Origin: Rothia sp035916755
GTDB lineage: Bacteria; Actinomycetota; Actinomycetes; Actinomycetales; Micrococcaceae
Assembly (NCBI RefSeq): GCF_035916755.1
Contig: NZ_JAYWIX010000002.1
Span: 310,001 to 374,000 of the forward strand
Length of the DNA: 64,000 nucleotides
Direction: 5' to 3'
A program made the translations under genes and the position numbers. Positions 16,888-25,354 of this stretch are shown piece by piece. The stretch's first letter is position 1. Each line of letters opens with the position of its first letter. A model generated the notes under the pieces. The model was not told the origin of the DNA, searched no databases, and was given only the letters and a program-made list of their open reading frames with translations.

Positions 16888-16917
16888 GAACCCCGTACCC
16901 GGTAGGGTACGGGGTTC
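16888..16917 (+). terminator. Terminator after glmS
   Basis: GAACCCCGTACCC / GGGTACGGGGTTC, a 13-base perfect stem with loop GGTA, followed by GCTCTTT. Confidence 0.85.
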
Positions 16918-16993
16918 GCTCTTTAAACTGATAAGCAGGGCCGTAGAATGGGCAGAAGAAAGACAGAGCTAGCAGGAGCGATAAGGAGACGCC

Positions 16994-17431
16994 ATGATTA
17001 TTGGTACCGGTACTGACGTGGTCAATATAGCTCGGTTCGCTGAGCTCTTAGAACGTACCCCGGCCCTGCGGGAGCGGCTCTTTGCCCCGGGGGAGCGGGG
17101 GCTACCCGTCCGCTCCCTCGCCGCCCGCTTTGCGGCTAAGGAAGCCGCTGCCAAGGCCCTGCGGGCCCCTGCGGGTTTGAACTGGCAGGATTGCTGGGTG
17201 GAGAAAGACACGGACGGCGCCCCTTACCTGGTCGCAGAAGGGACGGTTGTGCGGCGAGCAGCTGAACTAGGGATTAACCGCTGGCACCTTACGATGAGCC
17301 ATGATGAACCTATAGCTACCGCAACTGTTGTGGCAGAACACCTGAGCGACAGTGACCTGTTGACCCTGCTGCGTCTAGATCCCTCTGCTCGGGGGCTGCT
17401 GTTAGCTCGCCCGCTAGAAGAGAGGGACTAA
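16994..17431 (+). CDS. acpS: Holo-[acyl-carrier-protein] synthase
   Basis: The 145-residue enzyme transfers 4'-phosphopantetheine from CoA to acyl carrier protein. Motifs GTGTDVVNIARF near the N-terminus and AARFAAKEAAAKAL (magnesium- and CoA-binding) are diagnostic, and HLTMSHDEPIATATVVAE closes the fold. AAGGAG precedes ATG. nnrD starts 1 base after its stop, so the two are coupled; this acpS-nnrD pairing recurs in bacteria. The tail after residue 120 is slightly longer than in AcpS proteins of about 120 residues. Confidence 0.94.
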   Translation: MIIGTGTDVVNIARFAELLERTPALRERLFAPGERGLPVRSLAARFAAKEAAAKALRAPAGLNWQDCWVEKDTDGAPYLVAEGTVVRRAAELGINRWHLTMSHDEPIATATVVAEHLSDSDLLTLLRLDPSARGLLLARPLEERD

Positions 17432-17432
17432 A

Positions 17433-18356
17433 GTGGCCAGAGCAAAAGAACTGACATACTGGGAGGTTGAAAAATATGTTACTTCCCCTACTTTTTCCTC
17501 CCATAAGTACACCCGCGGAGTATTAGGCCTGCTGACTGGGAGCGATATTTACCCGGGTGCTGCCCTCATGTCTGCCCGGGCTGCCGTCAATACCGGGGTT
17601 GGCATGGTGCGGTTTGCTGGAACATCGTCACTAAACTTCCAGGTGCAGCTGACCGTACCTGAGGCTGTATGTAGTGTTGGGGAAGTCGAGAGGCTGCGCG
17701 TTGATGCCTGGGCTCTCGGCTCAGGCATCGCCGGAGAATCACGAGAAGCTGAGGCCCTGGCCGTCCTTGCGGGAGGGCAACCGGCTGTTATTGACGCAGG
17801 GGCGATTTCCCTAGCTACCCGGCTGGTAGCTGATGGAGTCAAATTGCAGGCCCATCACATTCTTACTCCTCATGCTGGAGAGCTTGCCGATGCCCTGACC
17901 TGGCTTCTGGCCCTGGCCCCGTCCGCGCTCCATGCCCTTGATCCCGATTTGACAGAGCCACCCACCCGGGAGCAGATTGAAGCTGACCCCTACCGCTTTG
18001 CCCGCCTACTGGCTCAGGCAACGGGGGCAACTGTTCTGCTTAAGGGCGGTGTGACTATCTTGGCCGCACCCACCGGTGACCTCTTTCAGATAACCAGTGA
18101 GAACCACTGGCTGGCGACCGCCGGTAGCGGGGATACCCTCACCGGTATTCTGGGGGCTCTTCTTGCCCGGTATCAGGCAGAAGAATCCAAGCCCGGGGCC
18201 CTCTCAACTGACTACGCAAGGCTAGCGGGGGCCGCCGTCCGGGTCCAGCAGTTAGCAGCAGGCCTGGTGCACGGAGCAGAGAGGTCTGGCCCCACGCCAC
18301 CTACCCAGGTGGCCCAGAAGATCCCAAAGGCCGTTGCCATATTCCTTGAGCAGTAG
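17433..18356 (+). CDS. nnrD: ADP-dependent NAD(P)H-hydrate dehydratase
   Basis: GTG start 1 base after acpS. The 307-residue ribokinase-like enzyme repairs hydrated NAD(P)H (NAD(P)HX) using ADP. Motifs are YTRGVLGLLTGSDIYPGAA, LTPHAGELADAL, LLKGGVTILAAPTG and the catalytic AGSGDTLTGILGALLA. The epimerase half (NnrE) found fused in many bacteria is absent here and not elsewhere in the window. Confidence 0.92.
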   Translation: MARAKELTYWEVEKYVTSPTFSSHKYTRGVLGLLTGSDIYPGAALMSARAAVNTGVGMVRFAGTSSLNFQVQLTVPEAVCSVGEVERLRVDAWALGSGIAGESREAEALAVLAGGQPAVIDAGAISLATRLVADGVKLQAHHILTPHAGELADALTWLLALAPSALHALDPDLTEPPTREQIEADPYRFARLLAQATGATVLLKGGVTILAAPTGDLFQITSENHWLATAGSGDTLTGILGALLARYQAEESKPGALSTDYARLAGAAVRVQQLAAGLVHGAERSGPTPPTQVAQKIPKAVAIFLEQ

Positions 18357-18367
18357 AGCCTATACCA

Positions 18368-18398
18368 AAGGCCGGTTACCGTAACGGTAACCGGCCTT
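18368..18398. terminator. Bidirectional terminator between nnrD and the sugar transferase gene
   Basis: AAGGCCGGTTACC / GGTAACCGGCCTT, a 13-base perfect stem with a 5-base loop, followed by CTT, between convergent genes. Confidence 0.85.
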
Positions 18399-18412
18399 CT
18401 TACATACGAGTT

Positions 18413-19885
18413 CTAGTAAGCGCCGTCCTTGGCAAAAACTGCGCGGACGGTGCGGAAGAGAATGACGATATCGCTCATAACCGACCAGTTCTCAACATAG
18501 TAGAGGTCTAGGCGAATAGACTCTTCCCAGGAAAGATTCGAGCGGCCAGAGACCTGCCAGAGGCCGGTAATACCGGGCTTAACCAGCAGGCGGCGGTAGG
18601 CGTCTTCTTCGTACTGCTCAACCTCAGAAGGCAGCGGGGGACGGGGGCCTACCAGCGACATATCGCCCACAAAGACATTCCACAGCTGGGGAAGCTCATC
18701 GATGGAGTACTTACGAATAAACTTGCCAATCTTGGTGATACGGGGGTCATCTGCCATCTTAAAGAGCACCCCGTTACCCTCGTTCCGGTCCATAAGCTCC
18801 TTTTTGAGCTCTTCAGCGTTAGTTACCATAGAGCGGAACTTAATCATATGGAAGGCAGTTCCACGGTAGCCAACGCGTTCCTGTAGGAAGAAAATCGGGC
18901 CGCCGTCTTTTTTGACGAGCAGGGCAACCGGAACCAGCAGGGGGGCCAGGAAAATTAGGCCAAGGCCTGAGGCTACAACATCGATAGCTCGCTTAATCAG
19001 GGCCTGCATTCCTTCGATGCGGGGGGTGTGAACGTGAATCAGGGGCACACCGTTGAGGGGCTGGGTATGGATGCGGGGGCCAGCGATATCGGTCATGGCA
19101 GGTGCCATGATGAGGGCAACGTGGGCAGCCGCCAGCGCCCAGCCCAGACGACGCAACTCTGTGGGGTTGAGGCCGTGGCCGGTGGAGACAGCTACCGCGT
19201 GAATATTGTTCTCACGAACTACCTTGAGGACCTCGGCTGCGTCGGGTGAGTAGCCCAGGGTTGGGATAGCCCCCTCGGCGAGCTGGGTGCCTGGACGTGA
19301 ACGGGGCAGGTATGCTGCTACCGGGGCGAGACCTGATGTGCGGGCCCCTTGGAGGGTCTTGTAGAGATGCTCGCCCGAGGCTGAGTCACCGATAATCATG
19401 ACGCGGGAAAGTGCGCGCCCCTTATACCGCCAGCGAACGAGCCAACGGCGTACGCCCCAACGGGCGCAGAGAAGCAGAACAATGCCGATGGGGTAGGCCA
19501 GCATAACGTAGGTGCGGGCAAAATCAATTTTGGTCAGGTAGGAGAAGATTGCGATAACCGCGAAGAAGTAGGTCGTCGCTTTGGTTACCAGGCGGTACTC
19601 ATCGACGCCATGGCCCAGGTAACGGATGTTGCGGCTATTGGCGATTGACAAGACAAAGAACCAAATCATGCCAAAAACAATGCCGGTTCCCACATACCCA
19701 AGCGGAAGGGGCGTGGGGGATACAACTTCGGTGTTTTGGAAGCCGAAGCTGATGATATGAGACACCGTGATAGTTAGCGCAATTGCTAGAGCATCCGCTA
19801 TATAAAGCGCAGCTTTAATCTTGGGATGCCAGGTGCGGCGGTTGCGGGTTTCTGCCCACCGCTCCTCGATGTACTGTTCGTTCAC
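18413..19885 (-). CDS. Polyprenyl-phosphate sugar phosphotransferase (exopolysaccharide initiation)
   Basis: GTG start at 19885 with AGGGGA 10 bases upstream. The 490-residue protein has four N-terminal membrane segments, a CoA-binding-like cytoplasmic domain (about 140-270), one more membrane helix at KRAIDVVASGLGLIFLAPLL, and the C-terminal sugar transferase domain with FRSMVTNAEELK, IDELPQLWNV and SLVGPRPPLPSEVEQY. Such enzymes load a sugar-1-phosphate onto undecaprenyl phosphate to begin surface glycan synthesis. No other polysaccharide genes lie next to it, so its product is unknown. WbaP- or CpsE-type is a fair family label; the sugar cannot be told. Confidence 0.9.
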   Translation of the reverse strand: MNEQYIEERWAETRNRRTWHPKIKAALYIADALAIALTITVSHIISFGFQNTEVVSPTPLPLGYVGTGIVFGMIWFFVLSIANSRNIRYLGHGVDEYRLVTKATTYFFAVIAIFSYLTKIDFARTYVMLAYPIGIVLLLCARWGVRRWLVRWRYKGRALSRVMIIGDSASGEHLYKTLQGARTSGLAPVAAYLPRSRPGTQLAEGAIPTLGYSPDAAEVLKVVRENNIHAVAVSTGHGLNPTELRRLGWALAAAHVALIMAPAMTDIAGPRIHTQPLNGVPLIHVHTPRIEGMQALIKRAIDVVASGLGLIFLAPLLVPVALLVKKDGGPIFFLQERVGYRGTAFHMIKFRSMVTNAEELKKELMDRNEGNGVLFKMADDPRITKIGKFIRKYSIDELPQLWNVFVGDMSLVGPRPPLPSEVEQYEEDAYRRLLVKPGITGLWQVSGRSNLSWEESIRLDLYYVENWSVMSDIVILFRTVRAVFAKDGAY

Positions 19886-20061
19886 TAGTGTGTATTCCCC
19901 TAAAGATGGTGCCTGCGCCGAGTGCGAGAGTGGTGTGGGCAGACCTGTACGATTAGGCTTCTAATACTACAGTGTCAGCTGGCTTAAGAGCAGGTAGATA
20001 TCCTGAAATATGCTTCACACTTTCAGCTGAAAGTAACTTGTTAGTACTGGTCAGAGTGGTC

Positions 20062-20838
20062 TTAGCGGGTAAGTCCAGCTTCATGCAGGATAAAATCAAT
20101 CACCGGTTCGTAGAGGTGCGGGGTGACGTTATCGTCCATGGGCACAGCAACGAGAATCTGCCCCTGTTCGGCGGAGACGAAAAGCCCGGGGTCATTGCAG
20201 TCGGCGATACCGATGGTAGGAATCCCGATGGACGCTGCGTACCCGGCGAGCCCGTGGTCGGCGATAACAAGATCGGGAGTAATTCCCCGTTCTTGGAGCT
20301 GGGCGAGTGCTAGCTGCATAGGCCCGGGAAAATGGGTGTGCTGCAGGTTTCCGTACTGCTCGAACATGATGACGTCAAATATTTGCCGGATATCGCCGTC
20401 CAGAAAGCGGTTGCCCTCATCGATGGTTAGGACGATCGCGCCGTGAGCTTTGGCCGCTGCTGCAAGGCGGGCGTAGATAGGGAAGAGGCCGGCGGGGTGG
20501 CCGGTAGCAAAGAGTAGGCTTTTGCCTGCCCGTACTGCGTCACCGAAGATGCGGGCGTACTCGGTGAGGCCGTCGATACAGAGGTCAGCGCTGATGGTGT
20601 CTTGGCCTTCCCTGTGGTTGGGGTCGGCGCTGGTTCCAACCCTGCGCGCCATCAGCTCGAAGATGTCGTCAACAGTCCAGTCTCTGGTCCACTTCACACC
20701 GAACTCTAGGTGCTCATTACCTTCAACAAAGCCCTGCATATGAGCAAGGTTGTTTTCACGGGCCGTTGCTACGTTTCCGGTAATGCGTGATGTGTTGAGA
20801 TAGTCAGCAAATTCCAGGCGTGTCATTGAGAAGGTCAT
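20062..20838 (-). CDS. Phosphatase-family protein coupled to mshA (MshA2 candidate)
   Basis: 258 residues, starting 9 bases after the mshA stop with the stop overlapping its AGGAG ribosome site, so translation is coupled. Similar proteins across actinobacteria are annotated only as 'phosphatase'. Likely functional positions are TGHPAG (112-117), ADHGLAGYA (193-201), ADCNDPGLF (212-220) and PMDDNV (233-238), rich in Asp and His as expected for a metal phosphatase. There is no classic HAD DxDxT motif and no signal peptide or membrane segment. Inference: it may remove the phosphate from 3-phospho-GlcNAc-Ins, the MshA product, which is the MshA2 step. A different sugar-phosphate substrate is possible. 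Confidence 0.65.
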   Translation of the reverse strand: MTFSMTRLEFADYLNTSRITGNVATARENNLAHMQGFVEGNEHLEFGVKWTRDWTVDDIFELMARRVGTSADPNHREGQDTISADLCIDGLTEYARIFGDAVRAGKSLLFATGHPAGLFPIYARLAAAAKAHGAIVLTIDEGNRFLDGDIRQIFDVIMFEQYGNLQHTHFPGPMQLALAQLQERGITPDLVIADHGLAGYAASIGIPTIGIADCNDPGLFVSAEQGQILVAVPMDDNVTPHLYEPVIDFILHEAGLTR

Positions 20839-20847
20839 GCGGTTCTC

Positions 20848-22053
20848 CTAAGAGCGGGTGAGAGTCTGATAGAGGTCGAGTAAGTTTTGGGCTGTGGCCT
20901 GCCAGGTAAAGCTGCGAGCGCGTTTGGCCCCGGCTGCTCCCAAGCTCCTGCGTAGCTGGGGGTTGGCGGTGAGCCGCGCGATGGCGTCCGCCCAGGCAGC
21001 TGGCGTCCGCTGGGCTACCAACAGACCGGTGATGCCGTCAGCTACTGCCTCCCTGAGCCCGTCCACCTTGCTAGCAAGCACCGGAGTGCCGCAGGCAGAG
21101 GCCTCCAGGGCAACCAGGCCAAAGGTTTCTGAGGATGAGGGACAGGCAACGATATCGGCTTTTCGGAAAGCCTGGGCGAGGTCGAGGGCGGGCATCGAGG
21201 GAAGTAGGCGGACGCGGTCAGACAGCCCCAGCTCCTCTGCCCGAGCCACTAGATTCTGTTCGTAGCTGGTACCTGAGGTGCCAATGATGTCGAGGGTAAC
21301 GTCTAGCTCTCGCGCAAGTAAGTCGAGGGCTTCGACCAGCAGATGAGGGCCCTTAAGGTGCTGGGGGCGGCCAGCAAAGACCAGGTGGGCGGCGCCGTCC
21401 TGCCCCTCATGAAGAGGGCGGACGCCGTCACTCGGGGAGAAAACAGAAAGGTCAACGCCGGGGGGCACTGTCACCAACTGGGATTCTTCTGCCCCGTAGA
21501 AGTCGTGCATCTGGGCGGCCTCATACTCCGTATTGACCACTAGAGCGGCGGCCTTACGGACCAGTGCCTGCTCACCGCGTAGGCGAACCTCGGGCTCCGG
21601 GCGCTCGCCCTCGCCCAACCTAGCATTCTTGGCAGCTGCGGTGGTGTGCATGGTATGGACGAGAGGTACCTGCGGGTAAGCGGCAAGGGCTGCCAGACCC
21701 GAGAGCCAGTAGTGGCTGTGAACCAGCTGGGGCGGGCGCGACGCTATAGCTCGAACAGCCATAGCAAAGCCCGGAACCAGCTCAGGTAGGTCTTCCTTGC
21801 GGGCACCTTCGGCTTCTGGCAAATAGAGAGAGGTAACGGTAGCCCGTTCGTGATACCTTACCTGCCCAGCCTGCTGGCGATCGGTCGCCAGTGTAAAAAC
21901 TTCCACTGTCAGCTGCGGGTTGACTTCAAGAAGAGCCGCCAAAGACCGCTCAATATAGACGTTCATGCCGCCAGCATCCCCTGACCCAGGTTGGGCCAGG
22001 GGAGAGGTATGCAGCGAAAAGATATGCAGGTGCAGCGGAAAAGAAAAACTCAC
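20848..22053 (-). CDS. mshA: D-inositol-3-phosphate glycosyltransferase (mycothiol synthesis)
   Basis: GTG start at 22053; 401 residues. This GT4 enzyme transfers GlcNAc from UDP-GlcNAc to 1-L-inositol-1-phosphate, the first mycothiol step. The N-terminal signature SLHTSPLAQPGSGDAGGMNVY is MshA-specific. Further motifs are VHSHYWLSGLAA, VNTEYEAAQMHDFYGA, VFAGRPQHLKGPHLLVEAL and the nucleotide-binding CPSSSETFGLVALEASACG. A -10 TAGAGT 6 bases upstream points to a leaderless transcript. mshB, mshC and mshD are not in the window. Confidence 0.94.
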   Translation of the reverse strand: MSFSFPLHLHIFSLHTSPLAQPGSGDAGGMNVYIERSLAALLEVNPQLTVEVFTLATDRQQAGQVRYHERATVTSLYLPEAEGARKEDLPELVPGFAMAVRAIASRPPQLVHSHYWLSGLAALAAYPQVPLVHTMHTTAAAKNARLGEGERPEPEVRLRGEQALVRKAAALVVNTEYEAAQMHDFYGAEESQLVTVPPGVDLSVFSPSDGVRPLHEGQDGAAHLVFAGRPQHLKGPHLLVEALDLLARELDVTLDIIGTSGTSYEQNLVARAEELGLSDRVRLLPSMPALDLAQAFRKADIVACPSSSETFGLVALEASACGTPVLASKVDGLREAVADGITGLLVAQRTPAAWADAIARLTANPQLRRSLGAAGAKRARSFTWQATAQNLLDLYQTLTRS

Positions 22054-22059
22054 ACCTCT

Positions 22060-22065
22060 ACTCTA
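22060..22065 (-). promoter_or_regulatory. -10 element for leaderless mshA
   Basis: Minus-strand TAGAGT, 6 bases before the mshA GTG. Confidence 0.5.
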
Positions 22066-22099
22066 CCCCTGCCACAGCTGCCCGTACCCTGTAGGTGTC

Positions 22100-22113
22100 A
22101 GCGCAGCTGCGCT
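22100..22113. promoter_or_regulatory. Perfect palindrome between mshA and alr
   Basis: AGCGCAGCTGCGCT is a 14-base perfect palindrome in the divergent promoter gap, about 35 bases upstream of the mshA -10. A dimeric regulator is possible. Confidence 0.35.
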
Positions 22114-22169
22114 AGCGGCAAACTCAACTAAGCTAGAGAAGAAAAGACCCTACGCCCAAGGAGGACACC

Positions 22170-23429
22170 GTGCCTATCGACAGCCTCTACCGCGCCCACG
22201 GCTTCGTGCCCCTTGACGCCCCCACAAACGCAGAACGCCTGGCCGTCATCGACCTGGACGCCGTCGAACACAATGTTAGGCGTATTAAGAGCATCATCGG
22301 CCAGCGGGCCCTTATCGCCGTGGTCAAAGCGGACGCCTACGGGCACGGGGCGCTCGACGTAGCGCGCTCAGCGGTAGCAGCGGGAGCTGACTATCTGGGG
22401 GTCGTCCACATCACGGAAGCGCATGCCCTGCGCGCCGGTGGCATTGTTGCCCCTATCATTGCCTGGCTCCACACGCCTCGCACCAACTTTGCCCAGGCAC
22501 TGGCAGACCACCTTGAACTGGGTGTCTCAAGCATCTGGGAACTAGAAGCCATCGCGGCTGCCCACCGTGCCAGCGGGCAGCAGGAGCCGGTCAAGGTTCA
22601 TCTCAAAGTAGATACCGGCCTCGGCCGCAACGGGGCGGCCATGGGCGAACTACCTGCGTTTGCCGCCGCCGCCCGCCAGCTTGAAGAAATCGGGGCCCTG
22701 CAGGTGGTCGGGGTCTTTTCCCACCTGGCAGTAGCCGACGAACCAGAGCGCCCCGAAACCGCCGGCCAATCTCACACCTTTGACCGAGCGCTAGACATAC
22801 TGCAGGATGCTGGCCTGCGCCCCTCCCTGCGCCATCTAGCCAACACCCCGGCAACCCTCAGCGCGGCGTCCGTCGGGGCAGAGGACGGCCTGCTACGGGA
22901 CGCCGTTCGAGTCGGTCTTGGGATTTACGGCCTCTCTCCGCTCGCAGGCGCCACCCCCGAAGAGCTGGGGCTGCGCCCTGTCATGCACCTGCAAACCTTC
23001 ATCAATGCTGTCAAAGAAGTGCCAGCAGGCCAGGGAGTTTCCTACGGCCTCAACTATGTGACCGACAAACCCACGACCCTGGCCCTGGTGCCGGTTGGCT
23101 ACGCGGACGGCGTTCCCCGAGTCGCAACCGGCGGGCCGGTGCGTATCTACCCGGTATCTGGCCCCGCCCGAACCTACCGTGAGGTAGGGAGAATTGCCAT
23201 GGACCAGATGGTCATTGACCTGGGAGAACCCGGTCTAGCCGACCCCGTAGCCGGCTTCCTCGGAGCCCCCGCCGTCCTTTTCGGCTCCGGTGAGAACCCA
23301 CCGGTCACCGACTGGGCAGAAGCAGCCGGAACCATTAACTACGAAATCGTCACCCGCATATCCCCGCGCGTCACCCGCATCAGTGTCGGCGGATCCTGGC
23401 GCCAGCGCGACACCGAAAGCGAGCAGTAA
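22170..23429 (+). CDS. alr: Alanine racemase
   Basis: GTG start at 22170 behind AAGGAGGAC; 419 residues. A PLP enzyme that interconverts L- and D-alanine for peptidoglycan. Lys53 in AVVKADAYGHGA binds PLP, and the second catalytic residue, Tyr, lies in the QGVSYGLNYVTDK region near residue 290. The barrel segment VHLKVDTGLGRNG and the C-terminal GRIAMDQMVIDLG also match. It begins the alr-tsaE-(tsaB-rimI-tsaD) group; tsaE follows after 3 bases. Confidence 0.96.
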   Translation: MPIDSLYRAHGFVPLDAPTNAERLAVIDLDAVEHNVRRIKSIIGQRALIAVVKADAYGHGALDVARSAVAAGADYLGVVHITEAHALRAGGIVAPIIAWLHTPRTNFAQALADHLELGVSSIWELEAIAAAHRASGQQEPVKVHLKVDTGLGRNGAAMGELPAFAAAARQLEEIGALQVVGVFSHLAVADEPERPETAGQSHTFDRALDILQDAGLRPSLRHLANTPATLSAASVGAEDGLLRDAVRVGLGIYGLSPLAGATPEELGLRPVMHLQTFINAVKEVPAGQGVSYGLNYVTDKPTTLALVPVGYADGVPRVATGGPVRIYPVSGPARTYREVGRIAMDQMVIDLGEPGLADPVAGFLGAPAVLFGSGENPPVTDWAEAAGTINYEIVTRISPRVTRISVGGSWRQRDTESEQ

Positions 23430-23432
23430 ACC

Positions 23433-24074
23433 GTGACCGACCGCGTCCTTGACCTCGAAATCACTGGTCCCGAGCATACCCGAGCCATCGCCCTGGCCCT
23501 AGCGCCCCTGCTCACCGCGGGCGACGTCCTGATTCTCACCGGCGAACTAGGAGCCGGCAAAACCACTTTCACCCGCTCCCTCGGCGAGGGGCTAGGTGTG
23601 AGAGAAGGCGTTATTTCCCCCACCTTTGTGCTCTCTCGTGTGCACCCCAACCTACCCGACGGCCCCCGCCCCGGTGGGCCAGACCTCGTCCACGTTGATG
23701 CCTACCGACTCGCCAGCTCAGAAGAACTCGACGACCTCGATCTGGAATACTCCCTTGACCGGTCCGTCACCGTCATCGAATGGGGCAGAGACAAAGCCGA
23801 ACACCTCTCAGAATCTATTCTCGATCTGGAATTTACCCGCGTGACCGGGGCAGACTTAGCAGAAACCGACCCCTACGCCCTCTACGCGCCGGGAAGCTGG
23901 GAAGAAGAGGACGAGGACGACGGCGCCCCCGAGCCGCGCCGCCTCCGTCTCATTGGAAACGGGCCCCGCTGGGAGAATGCTTGGGATGAGATGGTAGAGA
24001 AGCTGAGCGGTAGAGGGGGAAGGAACATAGGGGCCTTTGGAAGCACCCTTAAACGCCAGCCCCGAGCCAGCTAG
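23433..24074 (+). CDS. tsaE: tRNA t6A synthesis ATPase TsaE
   Basis: GTG start 3 bases after alr. The 213-residue protein carries the P-loop GELGAGKTT at 37-45, SPTFVLSRV and HVDAYRLASSEEL, all TsaE signatures. It powers the TsaB-TsaD complex that adds threonylcarbamoyl to A37 of ANN-decoding tRNAs. An acidic stretch (EEEDEDDGAPEP, about 155-170) and a basic tail extend it beyond the usual 150-160 residues. Confidence 0.92.
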   Translation: MTDRVLDLEITGPEHTRAIALALAPLLTAGDVLILTGELGAGKTTFTRSLGEGLGVREGVISPTFVLSRVHPNLPDGPRPGGPDLVHVDAYRLASSEELDDLDLEYSLDRSVTVIEWGRDKAEHLSESILDLEFTRVTGADLAETDPYALYAPGSWEEEDEDDGAPEPRRLRLIGNGPRWENAWDEMVEKLSGRGGRNIGAFGSTLKRQPRAS

Positions 24075-24148
24075 CGAACCAGGCGAGAGGGCCGGCAATG
24101 AGCGCGAGCCCGGGATGCCGAGTATCAAGCCTTTGAGCCTAAACACGC

Positions 24149-24154
24149 TAGACT
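24149..24154 (+). promoter_or_regulatory. -10 element for leaderless tsaB
   Basis: TAGACT then 6 bases then GTG. The 17-base string GCTAGACTGGTGGGGTG (24147-24163) recurs exactly at 58181-58197 before another gene. Confidence 0.6.
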
Positions 24155-24160
24155 GGTGGG

Positions 24161-24838
24161 GTGCTTATCCTTGCTCTTGACTCATCCGCTATTGCTTCTG
24201 TCGCCCTGGGACGCCTAGACGGGCGGACCCTGACCCTGCTTGCTTCACGGTCAACCGAAGACACCCGCTCCCACGCCGAAGTGATGGCTCCCTTCGTCAC
24301 CGAGGTGCTGGCTGAAGCCGGAGTAACAGGCCAAGACATTGATGCTGTGATAACCGGTACCGGTCCCGGCCCCTTTACCGGCCTACGCGCTGGTATCGTA
24401 ACTGCCCGCTCCCTGGCCTTTGCCTGGAACAAGCCCCTCTACGGAATCATGAGTCTTACCGCCCTCGCCGAACGCGCTGAAGGTACCGCACGGGCGTCCG
24501 GTCATTCCCGTTTTCTCGTCGTCTCAGATGCTCGCCGCAAGGAAATATACTCGGCTGTCTATGAACTAACCGAGAGCGGCTACCAGCTGGAGAGCGGCCC
24601 CACCGTCGGCCCGGCCAGCGAGGCGCCCACCCTGCCCGCCTACGGTTTTGGCACTTCCCTCTACCCCGAGTCCCTGGATGCCCAGCCCTATTTTGAGCAC
24701 ACCCAGCCGGACGCCGCCGCCCTGCTGGCAGCTGCTGCCCGCCTGGGCTTGCCCAACCTCAGCACCGATACGAGCGCTCTCTACCTGCGTGAATCCGATG
24801 CCAAGGTGCCCGCCGCCCGTAAGAAGGCCAGCGCCTAA
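24161..24838 (+). CDS. tsaB: tRNA t6A synthesis complex subunit TsaB
   Basis: The 225-residue member of the actin-like ATPase fold begins LILALDSSAIASVALG and has the TsaB motif GTGPGPFTGLRAGIVTARSL. It lacks the metal-binding histidines of TsaD, as expected. It acts as the scaffold partner of TsaD in t6A37 synthesis. rimI begins on the last base of its stop codon. GTG start, apparently leaderless. Confidence 0.94.
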   Translation: MLILALDSSAIASVALGRLDGRTLTLLASRSTEDTRSHAEVMAPFVTEVLAEAGVTGQDIDAVITGTGPGPFTGLRAGIVTARSLAFAWNKPLYGIMSLTALAERAEGTARASGHSRFLVVSDARRKEIYSAVYELTESGYQLESGPTVGPASEAPTLPAYGFGTSLYPESLDAQPYFEHTQPDAAALLAAAARLGLPNLSTDTSALYLRESDAKVPAARKKASA

Positions 24839-25338
24839 TGCTGCTCACCGACCTCCCCACACATCTTGCCGACGGGGTTCAAGCCAGGGAAATGACCCTG
24901 CACGATGTCCCAGCCGTCCATACCCTAGAACTTGACCTCTTCCCGGCCGACGCATGGCCCCTGGACATGTTCCTGGCTGAAATTGCCCACGAGACTAGGG
25001 GCTATGTCGTCCTGGAAATCCCTACAGAAACCGGGCCGCAGGTTATCGGCTATGCCGGGCTCATGAGTGTAGCCGACACCGCCGACGTGCAAACCATCGC
25101 TATTGCCCCCGCCTACGAGGGGCGCGGCTACGGGCGAGCCCTACTCGATTTTCTCGCCCGCGAAGCCACCGCCCGCGGCGCTGAACAGATACTACTGGAG
25201 GTACGCGCCGATAACCCCCGGGCCCAGGACCTCTACCTGAAAAACGGTTACCAGCAGATCCATGTGCGCCGCCGCTACTACAACGACGGAGTTGACGCCC
25301 TGATCATGCGCCGCGACCTCACCCAACAGACCGCCTAG
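24838..25338 (+). CDS. rimI: Ribosomal protein S18 alanine N-acetyltransferase
   Basis: The ATG overlaps the tsaB stop by one base. The 166-residue GNAT protein has the acetyl-CoA loop YEGRGYGRALLDFLAREA near 95-113 and the RimI-like C-terminal half EVRADNPRAQDLYLKNGYQ followed by RRRYY. RimI acetylates the N-terminal Ala of S18; in actinobacteria relatives may acetylate other proteins. It sits between tsaB and tsaD, a very common order. Confidence 0.92.
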   Translation: MLLTDLPTHLADGVQAREMTLHDVPAVHTLELDLFPADAWPLDMFLAEIAHETRGYVVLEIPTETGPQVIGYAGLMSVADTADVQTIAIAPAYEGRGYGRALLDFLAREATARGAEQILLEVRADNPRAQDLYLKNGYQQIHVRRRYYNDGVDALIMRRDLTQQTA

Positions 25339-25354
25339 CAAGGAGAAACCAGCC

